Assembly (NCBI GenBank): GCA_003550325.1
Contig: QKWP01000062.1
Span: 240,860 to 304,859, forward strand
DNA length: 64,000 nt
Direction: 5' to 3'
Origin: Gigaspora rosea
Lineage: Eukaryota > Glomeromycota > Glomeromycetes > Diversisporales > Gigasporaceae
The notes below the pieces were generated by a model. It saw nothing but the letters and a program-made list of their open reading frames with translations, made no database searches and was not told the origin of the DNA. How positions within the stretch are numbered: position 1 is the stretch's first letter; each line of letters starts with the position of its first letter. Made by a program: the position numbers and the translations under genes. Below are positions 20,909-31,456 of this stretch, piece by piece.

Positions 20909-21018
20909 CATATTGTGCGTTTTTCAATAGAAAAAGGGGAAATCTCTTAATAAATCTGGTCAAATTGACCAGATTTAAAAGAGAATTCCCCCTTTTTTAT
21001 TGAAAAACGCTCAATATG
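20909..21018. repeat. 110-bp hairpin element
   Basis: Arms of about 50 bases pair around AAATTTG-like centre words: the left contains CATATTGTGCGTTTTTCAAT, the right GAAAAACGCTCAATATG. The middle is AAATCTGGTCAAATTGACCAGATTT. Only a few mismatches, so it is young or under selection. No boundary duplication found. Confidence 0.85.
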
Positions 21019-22206
21019 ATAAATATTATATTTATGAATATCCGAATTTTACTGCGGATAATCTCTACTTTCGGTACGCTTTTTTCTCGAACTAGTATAA
21101 TAATTAATGGTCTAATTTTTTTTTAAAAAAAAAAAAAGATAGAGAAATTGTATACTTTATTGTTATAGAGATTTTTTCGATCTACTCTATTTATAAGTAG
21201 TAAATTCTTTAACAATATGAATGAGCTTTAACTAAATTTGACGAAAATAAAGTTATTAAAAATTTGTAACCAAGGCTATTGTTAAAAGAGCATAGTAAAA
21301 CTATCGATTAAAAAAAAAATGATACAAAAAAAATTATGTATTTCGCTCAAAAAGTGTACCTTTAACTTAGTTGTATTTTTTTTTAAAAAAAAAAAAGATT
21401 ACAGTATTCCACATTTATTGCTAAATAAAAAAAAGTTAAATTTCCGACATTATTTCAAAACCCGTAAAAAATCCTCATTAATAAATAATACATATAACCC
21501 CAATTATATGTTCAAAAATAGAATGCGTACTAATGGTCTTGGACGAAAATAACCCATTTCTTTCAGAGGGTCTCTTGCAATTAACCTTGCCCCTCACAGT
21601 AGATCTCCAAATAGGCCAGTTATCATTATAAACACTATAAAAGCATACTATTGTATTAACAAATATAAAATGATTCTTTCTGCGGACAGCCTAATAAATA
21701 CAGACAAATTACAATGAATATTTCGAATTGCAAGCAGAGTTTATAGATTTAAGTGCCCATTCTGAATTCAGGACATCTAATCACAGAAATTTAAAAGTAC
21801 AACGGACACCGCAATTTATATGGTAATCAAGTGTTAAGTGTTAAATATCTTTCTATATAAGAAAGTTAATATAGAAAGCAAAAGCGCATGTTAATTGAAC
21901 GCGCCAATCACAAAAACATTGACTATCACCAATAGACACGCCTGAGAAGTAAAATATTTTAAGTAAAAACGGCTAATATAAACTTAGAGGATCGACTTAA
22001 ATTCAAACCTGGGGGCACAGGAGTTGTTATATTGTATGAATTGGTTACATTGCCTTTATTACTCCTTTACTCATTTTATAGCGCCAAAAGTTGGTAATTT
22101 TTGGAATTGGTGGTTCGCAAGCAAAGGGGCGAATATATTCAAATAAAACATCAAAAGCAAAACACCACGACACGCTTAGAGCAGTGAGCTACCCAAAAAA
22201 GAGAGG
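21019..22206. other. no gene seen
   Basis: AT-rich with two near-identical T9A12-type blocks (about 21115-21140 and 21368-21395). CTTTCTATATAAGAAAG at 21850 is a small hairpin. A 77-residue frame at 21319-21552 runs through homopolymers and is not credible. Confidence 0.5.
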
Positions 22207-22554
22207 AGGGTCATATGCGATCATTATTGTTCGAATTTTTTGAAGTTTGATTTTACGTATTAATTTATGAATTCGCACTACTTTAGGTACATTTTTTTAC
22301 CCAATTAATACACAAATCGTATCGTATTTTTTTTTTTTTTTTTTTTTTTATAATTCTAGACTAGCTCTACAACGAAATAGAGCTACTAAAAGGTTACTGC
22401 AAAACCAGCTCTATTATAATCTAGAACTATAGTTAAAATATATATATATATATTACGATTGTATGTTAGTTGGGTAAAAAATGTACCTAAAGTAGTCGAT
22501 ATATAAATTCATACATGAAATCAACCTTCAAATAATCCGAACATATATGACCCT
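22207..22554. mobile_element. AGGGTCATAT-ended foldback MITE, 348 bp
   Basis: The outer ends AGGGTCATATG and CATATATGACCCT are inverted, and pairing continues for about 100 bases through GTTCGAAT, ACTACTTTAGGTACATTTTT and CCCAATTAA. The core has a second hairpin set, CTAGACTAGCTCTA with AGAGCT, and a TATATATATATA run. No coding capacity or target duplication seen. Confidence 0.8.
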
Positions 22555-23708
22555 AAACTATGTTCAGTAATTAACACATGTTGCACGACTTTATACAAAA
22601 ATAAGCTGCTCTGATCAAATTATCCCTTAAACAATTTCTCGCTAAACTTTATCCCGTTATTATACATTTTTACCCCATTAAAGTGACGTTAGCGTAAATT
22701 TAGTGTTTGTCGTCGACCTAACCCGAAATCTCCTATATAAGAATTAATTTTTTAGAAATTAACGGGCTAAATTGATGTTTTCGGCTAATAATGCCAAGAA
22801 ACAGAAATTTTGCCACCATTATTAGATGCTTTCCAAGTTAATCACTGCAGGTCATGTTTTTGTCAGGTTTGTTTAAGGAAAATTTATAATAACCAGCTTT
22901 TCGAGGGTTTATTTGAGTATATTTATTAATATACATGTGCGTATTGTCAAAAAATATAATACGTATAATAACAAATTGCATAATATATACGTACTTACGT
23001 AGAAATAATAAAAAATCCTTGTTTATATAATAAAAAAAATTATAATGTTTTCTCAGCTAAAAATAGTAATATTACATCTTTTAACATTAAGTATTCTTAT
23101 TTAAAAATGCTTTGAGATTACAAATGTTTATATAAAACATTTACACAAAAAAAAAAATTAATTCAATCAATAAATAAAAAAAAAAAGATAATCAACAAGT
23201 GGTCCAATACATTTTTAATAAAATACATGAATATGTGTATTCTAAAACCTTTTATTCAGAACAAAGTCTTACCAAACAACCATGACATACGTATCCCCCT
23301 TTTATTCACTAATTACAGTAATAATGAAATACGTACTGTACATTTAAAACGAATACGCATGAGATGCCTCTCTCTATTAATGTATTTACTCAAACGTTTT
23401 AGAACACAAGTAGTGATACCTTAGTTGGCTATGTTTTAGGTGATGAAGCTATACATGGGTATCGTTAATTTTTATTAGTTAAAGTCGTTTAACATTTTAT
23501 CGACATAGGTAGCCAGAGTTAATATTACTCTGCATGACATTTTAATATTAGATGATCTTCGTTTGAATAACAAATAAAAGAAAAGGATTTTCATTCTAAA
23601 AGTCATTTTAAGAAATTCTGAAAACGCCGTGCATGCTTTATTAAGGTACAAATGCATATATATACGTTATCATTGGAGTAAAAAAAAAAAATTGATTTTT
23701 TCTAAAAC
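22555..23708. other. no gene seen; 5' flank of the F-box gene
   Basis: AT-rich intergenic DNA. The 65-residue frame at 23227-23424 has no homology that I recognise. An A-run just upstream of the F-box start (23679-23691) is the only notable sequence near it. Confidence 0.5.
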
Positions 23709-24620
23709 ATGTCTTTGCGTTTACCCAACGAATGTGTCCAAAATATTTTAGGACACTTAAGCGAGAGCGATCACAAGACATTACTTTCACTTACGTTGGT
23801 AAATCGAAATTTTTGTCAAAACGCAATCCCACTTTTATGGAAAAATCCTTTACATTCAAGACGATCTTCAAAAAAACACTACAAAATAATTCCATTATTA
23901 CTATCATTACTAGATGAAGATAGAAAATCATTATTAAAATTTACCGAAAGAAAACTTGTCATCCCAAAGACAACGATATTTTATTACACAGCATTTATCA
24001 AAAAACTCGACTTTATGAATCTTTTAGTACAAGTTTTTTATTGGTACAAAAAAAATTGTAAAACGGTAAAACCCGAGAAAAAAAATAAATTTGGGAAATT
24101 TCTTCAGAAGAGTCATAGATGGATCGGATCTTGCCTCAGGAATTCAAATAGGACTGTGACATTACTTGAGAAACAGGAAATATTAATATTTTCCGAATCC
24201 ATTTTTGATTCACTGTTCAAACACCATAAATTTACGGAATTTCAAATATATCCATCTCATCCATCTACATACCTCCCACACTTTCCTCCAATAAAAATTA
24301 AAAATGGATATTTTGTTAGTCCTCATACACACAGGACCCACAACAATCCTATCCCATTTAACAAATTCAACGCATTTAACTTGCTGGTAAAGTATGCTTC
24401 AGGTCTTGGATGTTATTATATTGACACTTATTCGAAATATAGAGGTAAGGAACCTCTATTGGGAAATTCAATTAGGTATTGGGTCGGAAATCAATATGAT
24501 TTGATATTTGAAGGCGGGAACTTTGAATCAGGAAATAAGGACATTTTAAAGGTATTTGAAAAGATTCATGTACAATGTTGGGATATTCAACAAGTTAAAA
24601 ATGTATTAATAAATTGTTAA
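23709..24620 (+). CDS. F-box domain protein, 303 residues
   Basis: F-box proteins give target choice to SCF ubiquitin ligases; the F-box binds Skp1. Residues about 4-45 match the domain: LPNECVQNILGHL, then a Leu-rich stretch, then SLTLVNRNFCQNAIPLLWKNP, the form common in the expanded fungal F-box families. The remaining 250 residues show no recognised repeat, though leucine-rich repeats often follow in longer members. The frame is intronless from ATG at 23709 to TAA at 24618. The protein is shorter than many relatives (often 400-600 residues), and its last codons begin a tandem duplication of the 3' flank, so a truncated C-terminus is possible. Substrate unknown. Confidence 0.85.
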   Translation: MSLRLPNECVQNILGHLSESDHKTLLSLTLVNRNFCQNAIPLLWKNPLHSRRSSKKHYKIIPLLLSLLDEDRKSLLKFTERKLVIPKTTIFYYTAFIKKLDFMNLLVQVFYWYKKNCKTVKPEKKNKFGKFLQKSHRWIGSCLRNSNRTVTLLEKQEILIFSESIFDSLFKHHKFTEFQIYPSHPSTYLPHFPPIKIKNGYFVSPHTHRTHNNPIPFNKFNAFNLLVKYASGLGCYYIDTYSKYRGKEPLLGNSIRYWVGNQYDLIFEGGNFESGNKDILKVFEKIHVQCWDIQQVKNVLINC

Positions 24621-25641
24621 TACTGTATATGTTCATTGTAATAGTATATTAATTATTAATTTGTTTTAACGATGGTGGGAATGTTATGGCTTTATTCAAT
24701 AATCGGTTTTTACACCCCTAATATTCTCCTAAAAAAATGGCATGTATATATTTTAAAGCAATAATGAAAAAAAAATGAACAAAAACATCAGATTAAAATA
24801 ATTTTTTTATCTAACCGTAAATCTTAACGATGTATTTCAAAAATGTTAATATTAGCATTATATGCGCATTGTTATAACAGCTTCATTTCTACGTGATAAA
24901 TGTTTTACACATATCTTTTTATTCTTGATTCATCATGTTATTATTTGAAATTTAAATCTTAGGACGCGTATTGTAGAGAATCTGCATGTGCAATATATAT
25001 ATATATATATATATAACAAGTTAAAACAATTGTTTTCTACTTCACAATACGAAAGATCACAGATTTATTAGTGCAATAATAAAGTAAAAAAAAAAAAAAA
25101 TGTATTAATAAATTGTTAATATATGTTCATTATAATAGTATATAATTATTAATTTATTTTAACGATTGGTGGAGAATATCATATATGAAAAGTTATACAT
25201 TGGGATGTTATGGCTTTATTCAATAATCGGTTTTTACACCCTAATATTCTCCTAAAAAAATGGCATGTAAGTTATATATTTTAAAGCAATTATGAAAAAA
25301 AATGAACCAAAACATTAAATTAAAATAATTTTTTTACCTAACCTTAAATCTTAACGATGCATTTCAAAAGTGTTAATATTATTAGCATTATATGCGCATT
25401 GTTATAACAGCTTCATCTCTGATTTTTCTACGTGATAAATGTTTTACACATATCTTTTATTCTTGATTCATAATATTATTATTTGAAACTTAAACCTTAG
25501 GACGAGAATCTGTGCATGTACAATATACATATATATATATATATAATATACATATATATATATGTAACAAGTTAAAACAATTGTTTTTTCTACTTCACAA
25601 TGCGAAAGATAACAGAATTATTGATGCAATATTAAAGTTAA
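24595..25641 (+). repeat. tandem ~500-bp duplication of the F-box gene's 3' flank
   Basis: About 24597-25086 recurs at 25097-25641. Both copies start AAAATGTATTAATAAATTGT, which includes the last codons of the F-box gene, then share TATGGCTTTATTCAATAATC, CTAAAAAAATGGCATGTA and CTACTTCACAATRCGAAAGA. Copy 2 has a 27-bp extra block near 25172 and a longer TATA microsatellite. Divergence is only a few percent plus indels. Confidence 0.9.
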
Positions 25642-26014
25642 ATAAATAAATTAATTAAATAAATTAAACCATACACAATACACATTTCAAACTTGAAAGG
25701 TGTAATATTTGATTAAAAACGAAAAACAATAATAACTTAATATAAATGCATACATATACATATGTATAATCATGTATGTTATATGTTCCCTATTAATTAT
25801 AAGTATAAAAAAGAGACTTTGTTACATAAAAGATTGCTATTAATGGTCATAAATAATGCGTGATACGAAAACATGCCTAGTATTAAACATAATGAATAAT
25901 GAATATTAAGACCATAGTTTAAAAGAAAAAGAAAAAAAAAAACCAAAAATCTTTATTATTTATTTATATCTATATATGTACTTTTTTTTGCTTCTAGAAA
26001 GTCTTAATGCTTAT
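25642..26014. other. no gene; intergenic between convergent genes
   Basis: AT-rich spacer between the F-box gene's duplicated flank and the 3' end of the velvet gene on the opposite strand. TACATATACATATGTATA at 25750 is a short palindrome. Presumably it holds both 3' ends. Confidence 0.5.
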
Positions 26015-27386
26015 TTATTCTGATTTACGTAGCCGCTTTGATGTAGGCACATCCTCACTTCCTTCTTCCTGTGATGTACTAGAGAGCGCGTCGACAACGT
26101 CGTCCGATAGATCCGAGTGATCATGTGGTTCTTCGTTATTATTGGAAGATTCAGTGGTTTTAGGATCATTGCTGGTGGTCGCAGGTGTTTCAAAAGAAGA
26201 GGTGATAGTTTCAGGAACTTCTTCACTAGGTTGCTGCGAGTCATCATTAATGGTTTTTCTATAGCGTGTTTCTTTACGGATTGGAATTTTAATTCCTTGC
26301 TTGGCGAAAGCTTTAGAAAGCGCAGTAGATTCTAATATGTTAAGCATGAATTCGTGTTTATTTATTTATCTAACGTACATACATTAACAAAGTCAGAGTT
26401 GAACAATACATGTTCATGACCTAGAATAAACTCTATCGGATTTTCGTATGTACCTGTCATACCCGGGAATTTCTTTGCAGAATAAACTTTAAAGGGTGCG
26501 CTGTACACTTCAGCTGCAACACTTCCACGAGTGCTTGTGAATCCATTGAGAGATCTACTTGGTACATGAATTTTTTTTTTAATTTATCTTTATCGAAAAG
26601 AGGTTTACGATGTGTGTTACATGCGTCATAGTCATTACGTAATGTTTATAATAACTTACTGAACCATTAGTTCTTTAACGTTACAAAAAGAAAATTTTAA
26701 AGTAAAGGTGCCTTCAGTTCGAACAGAGAGATCTTGAAATATAAAATAAATTCCTTGTTGACCAGAATGATCATTAAGCACATATGCGGACGAAGTACAA
26801 TGACCCATAAGGTTTCGTGTGCTCGAGGGCGTGTTCAAAGACATGACGGTTGAACTAGGTCCAGCTGATTGAGTAGGTATGGTTGAAGGATTGATTACTA
26901 AACTACGTTCTTCTGTGCAATCTTCGGACCATAGACCGGCATGAACGATCATCATGGAATGGTCGATAGAACTGTAGATATTATTATTCAAATATTTTTA
27001 TAACGCGATTAATTTGAAATTATTTTCACAATAATAGTTTTTGATCGAGATTTAACTTATACTCACAAAGATGTAAATAAGTTAGATACTGTAAAGGTAA
27101 AACATTACCTTTCAGATATAGGTGTCCCATCTGTGGAGGTCACAATAAGCCTAACAACAGGTGGTGGATCTATTGGACGACGATCTTTGTCACCAAAACC
27201 ACACATCCTTGCTCGTACAGGTTCTTGAGAAACTTCCAGTCTGTACCTATAATTGTAATTTTCAATTTATAATTATCTTTCGATTTGTTTGCGCGTTTTA
27301 AATGAAAATAGTAATCCTATAACTTACGCAATTTGTTCGGGGTGAGTCTCCATTATATAATGTATACGCCGATCAGAAACTGTCAT
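26015..27386 (-). CDS. velB: velvet-domain regulator, VelB-like, five exons
   Basis: Velvet proteins are fungal DNA-binding factors that link development, spore formation and secondary metabolism; VelB pairs with VeA or VosA. Exons on the minus strand are 27386-27328, 27246-27109, 26971-26660, 26557-26454 and 26331-26015. All four introns are GT-AG, and the joined frame is 930 bases (309 residues). Domain landmarks run in order: [50 protein letters not shown], then [19 protein letters not shown] and [10 protein letters not shown]. The last two cross exon joins, confirming the model. [10 protein letters not shown] and [10 protein letters not shown] favour VelB over VosA or VeA. After about residue 215 comes a Ser/Thr/Asp-rich tail ending in a basic SKRLRKSE, possibly nuclear-targeting. 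The upstream gene at 29213 is divergent. Confidence 0.92.
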
Positions 27387-29212
27387 AGTAGATTTTTAAC
27401 ATAACTTTTTTTTTATTTTTACTATGAATAAAAAATTTTTTCTAGTAACAATAAGAAAAAAAAGGATTGGGGACAAGATATATTTAAAGGTTTATAATTT
27501 TTTGAGCAACATTCCTAAATGGATACGGTTGGTCCCTTTGTGTATTTAATAAACAAAAAAAACCTGCAGTTACGGTTCCTAGAGTTTACTGGTACATACT
27601 ACATGCTAGTACGATGGCTTGTACAAAAATAATAGAACGCCCATACAATAAATATGTATATATATATATATATTATTTTTTATTGTTATATCAAGATAAA
27701 TGAAAAATAGGTCTAATACGTACAACTGGGATACCCATAAATTAGGGATAGTTCTTTTATTGCATTCTATACTGTAATATGTAAATTGAAATTAGAATGA
27801 TTATCAGCCAAGAAAGAACAGAATAATATATAATAAAAATAAATCAATAGTTTAATTTATAATAAATAAATAAATAAATAAATATAAATATATATATATA
27901 TATATATAACCAATAACAAACAATTGATTTAAAACTTTTAGAGCCATTATAATGTTTGATATAATAATAAAAACAAAAACTTGACTCCAAAGAGATAAAA
28001 TCATCTACAATTATTAAAAGACCATTGAGGCTCACGTTAGAGCTACTAATTGCATGGTAAAAATTTTTTTAGAGAAAAGAATCAAAACGAATAAGTGTGC
28101 AAACCGGATGTCTATCAATTATTATTAATATTGTTATGATTGGTGGAAACGAGTTTATATCCGGGTTTAACGTATGATCGAATCTTAATTGCAGCCATCC
28201 CTCGTTGATATCAGCCTAATAGGACCAGGTCATATTGTTGACATATAAGGGAGCGGATAATAAAGATTATAACTTTACTTGTATAAGTCTATAATGTTTC
28301 TAACAAGTGTTGATGCCAGTGAAGTTGCTATTAACGAGACAGATTGTGCCACTTGAATCTTCATTTAAACTTTCATTCTATAAATTTTATTAAGATACAA
28401 GCCAATTATTAGATAAATATTAATCTTTAAAAAAAAAAGAGAAAATTCAAAAAGCTTAAAAATTTTAAAAATATATTTAATTTTCGTCCCAGATTAAAAG
28501 ATGGTAACCCTATCACCATCTTTTTACTTTCAGAGCTACCATATATAGAATTATTGTTGTGAATTTTTTGATATGCAAATATATATCTTAATAAAAAAAT
28601 ATATATATTCTTTGTGTTCGTGGAAATCCATTTATGGCAGTGACAATTGCATGGGGCGAGTGATACAAACCCCAAAAAAGAAGTAAGGGACGGTAAATGT
28701 TGTTGTTTACTTTTAGAACCCCGGCCCAACACGTGTGCAAAAACGAAGACGAGAGAAAATATAAGAAAACTAATGTTTAAATCTTACTTTGACACTGATT
28801 ACAAATGACCGAAATAAACTTTACATATAGGTGTTTATTATTTTTTCAATAATCGCGAGTAACCTATTTCGATCCTAATAGTTTAAAATCTTTATTTTTA
28901 CATTTAATTACCTTATTTGTTTGTATCACTCGCAAAAATAATATTTCCATGCTTATCACTGTCTAAATAATATTCAATGAAAGAGCACAATCTTGATAAT
29001 ACCGTTGTAGATGTCGTGTTATATCTATATTTGTATTACAGCCGGAAGTCTAACCATCATTCATAGTTTATATATACAGTAATTTGATTGCTGATTGGTG
29101 TGTTACAGGACGGAATTTCATGTCCGAGGGGTGAAAAATATAGAATATTTTCTTGTCAATTTATTTTTTTCTTGTGTTTTCTTTTTTGAAGGAATGCGAG
29201 AGTATTATTAAT
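27387..29212. other. intergenic region between divergent genes
   Basis: About 1.8 kb separates the starts of the velvet gene (-) and the 747-residue gene (+) and presumably holds both promoters. TATATATATA runs lie at 27656-27672 and 27886-27908. Frames at 27844-28035 and 28427-28732 on the minus strand are low complexity or unsupported. No RNA gene seen. Confidence 0.6.
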
Positions 29213-31456
29213 ATGAAGCCGAAGTCCCAAAAAAAGCAGAGATTAAATAAATATTCAAAGAAAGATTCAAATAGATCAATTAATCAATTAAAACCACAAG
29301 AGAAATTAAGAGCATATATGAATGAGCTTTCTGATGAAATAAAGATCAAAATTTTTAAGTTTACTCAATATCCTTTGAGTTTACTTTTGACCTGTAAGAT
29401 CTGGTATTATATATCAATGGATTGTCAAGCAAGAGGTGAATGGATTTTACACAATTATGGCAAGGCACATGCCCTCTTTCATGCCTTAAAATTCGGTCCA
29501 AACTTTATAAACGTGGGGGTGGTTCAAATAATAATTGCTAAAGATGGTATCATTTCTCGTTATTTCATCCAGAGGTTGCTTATGCATTTCGGATCATATG
29601 ATCAAATTTTGCTTGATATAAAACGTGATTATAATAAGGGACTCGGTAATACTGATCAAGTACATAGCTCGCAGACAACTAAAGCACCATGGGCTAGTGA
29701 TACTCCCATTTCTGTCTTTACCTTTCTCCTAAATGAAGCTTCAAGAAAGTTAAAAACCCTAGACCTTGTGGCTAAAGGAAATGATATGGAATTATTCCAT
29801 TTTTTGAGTGCTGGCCCTCATATCATTTCTCAAGCAAGACAAAAATTAAAAAATAATTTTGAATCACTCAAAGAATTAATTTTACGTTGGAAATTTATCC
29901 CCTTTCCTCCAAGGCCAAAATCAAAACAAGTCGAAAATCTCCAAAATAATGTCACCGAAGAGTACCCTCCCAAAGATGGTCATGAGAACAACAGACAACT
30001 TAATGTGATAGCTCGTGCAATATTAATTTGCAAAGATTTGGTGAACTTATGGAAGGATATAGGATATTACGAGATTGTTCATGACGTAAATGATTTAGTA
30101 ATGCAGGGCGCTGTCTTGATCCTTTTCCCGCCTATTCCTTCGTATGATTGGAATAGACCAGACACAAAAGGCGTGATTCAAAGACTTTCCGAGCTAATTG
30201 AACTCGGATTTGATTTGTCTCATTTGGTAATTCTGGATATATTACAGCTCTTTGAACACAGATTGAGTGACATTGGTAAAACTATAATGGATTCATTTGT
30301 TAAAATTAGGTGTCGAACAGATGAATCAAAACCTAAATTTTATATAGATATTTTAACTGGTGCTATTAATCCAGAACGTCACATGAAAACAACTAATTTA
30401 TGGGATTTCTTACGTTCTTACATTGGTGAGAAAAATGATCATTATTATTTTCTTGAAGCAATGGGAAATTATTATTATAAAGATATCGGTAATGTTACTA
30501 TTGAGAAAAATGTTAATACTACAAATGTGATGAGGAAACTTTCATTATCTCCAAAATATTATAATTGGGTACTGTTAAATTTTAAACCTCACCTAAAAAT
30601 AGTAACAGCTTCCTTTAAAGATATTTTAGCAACCCGTGTTAGCATAGACATAAACCTTCAAGAAAATAATGTCCCCAATGAACCAATTTCAAAGATATGT
30701 GATACATTCAAGGTATATTGTCAGACCTATAGCCATACTGAAGGATTCTTTTTACCTTCACAATTAAAAATTATTTGTAAAGCTACAAGTGAAGATATAT
30801 TTGAACCGTTGTTCAAATGTTATTTATATATGGTGTTTGAAATTAAGCCAGAAATGACATCGATTGATATTCCACCAAAAATACCTGATAGTATGAATCA
30901 AGATGACTCTTTCAAGATGGAAAACGTAACTTTAATGCATAATTCAGTGCCAATAGCAAAAGATTTGTCTAAAAATGAACCAGAAGAGCAGTGGCATGTT
31001 CACACCGATTTCAAAAAACCAAAGGAAGCAACATTTCTACAAGAAACAGCGGCAATAACTGAGGATATTTCTAAAATGAAAAATAATTCTAAAAAGAAAT
31101 TACAAAAGCAGTGGTATAAGGAATTAAAAAAATATAATGATAGAATTATTAATACACAAAGTAAGTTCGATCTTTATATAAAAGAATTTTGGCAGATTCT
31201 AGTCGAAACGGAAATTGGTAGAGAATTGAGAGAGAAGGAGAAAGATATAGAAAAATCCTCTAATCCTCGGGTAAAAAAGTATCGGAAACCAAAACAGTAT
31301 AAATTAGGAAAACATAGCTTATCGCTTAAGATGTTACCTAAACTAGAAAAAAATCGAAAGATGATTGAATTAGTTCGAAAAAGAAACCTAAAGTTGTTAG
31401 TAAAACAAAATTCTTCAACAATGAAAACGACGACCTATGATTCCACAAATTTTTAA
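29213..31456 (+). CDS. 747-residue protein with F-box-like N-terminus
   Basis: I do not recognise the full-length family. The ATG at 29213 is chosen because the frame's upstream extension starts only at a TTG and is T-rich. Residues about 36-78 resemble a diverged F-box: AYMNELSDEIKIKIFKFTQY, then LLLTCKIWYYISMDCQARGEW. A long helical-looking body follows without repeats that I can name. From about residue 640 the protein becomes strongly basic, with KKLQKQWYKELKKYN, RVKKYRKPKQYKLGKH and LVRKRNLKLLVK, which could bind nucleic acid or act as a nuclear signal. No membrane segment. The frame is intronless and ends at TAA. Such lineage-specific F-box-like proteins are numerous in Glomeromycotina; a role in ubiquitin ligation is inferred only from the N-terminus. 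Confidence 0.85.
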   Translation: MKPKSQKKQRLNKYSKKDSNRSINQLKPQEKLRAYMNELSDEIKIKIFKFTQYPLSLLLTCKIWYYISMDCQARGEWILHNYGKAHALFHALKFGPNFINVGVVQIIIAKDGIISRYFIQRLLMHFGSYDQILLDIKRDYNKGLGNTDQVHSSQTTKAPWASDTPISVFTFLLNEASRKLKTLDLVAKGNDMELFHFLSAGPHIISQARQKLKNNFESLKELILRWKFIPFPPRPKSKQVENLQNNVTEEYPPKDGHENNRQLNVIARAILICKDLVNLWKDIGYYEIVHDVNDLVMQGAVLILFPPIPSYDWNRPDTKGVIQRLSELIELGFDLSHLVILDILQLFEHRLSDIGKTIMDSFVKIRCRTDESKPKFYIDILTGAINPERHMKTTNLWDFLRSYIGEKNDHYYFLEAMGNYYYKDIGNVTIEKNVNTTNVMRKLSLSPKYYNWVLLNFKPHLKIVTASFKDILATRVSIDINLQENNVPNEPISKICDTFKVYCQTYSHTEGFFLPSQLKIICKATSEDIFEPLFKCYLYMVFEIKPEMTSIDIPPKIPDSMNQDDSFKMENVTLMHNSVPIAKDLSKNEPEEQWHVHTDFKKPKEATFLQETAAITEDISKMKNNSKKKLQKQWYKELKKYNDRIINTQSKFDLYIKEFWQILVETEIGRELREKEKDIEKSSNPRVKKYRKPKQYKLGKHSLSLKMLPKLEKNRKMIELVRKRNLKLLVKQNSSTMKTTTYDSTNF

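Noticed and set aside
28427-28732. 101-residue minus-strand frame upstream of the 747-residue gene
   Set aside because: The C-terminal half comes from A/T-rich sequence, no family match, and it lies in the shared promoter region.
29153-29212. Upstream extension of the 747-residue protein
   Set aside because: Begins at TTG in a T-rich stretch; the ATG at 29213 is the first credible start.
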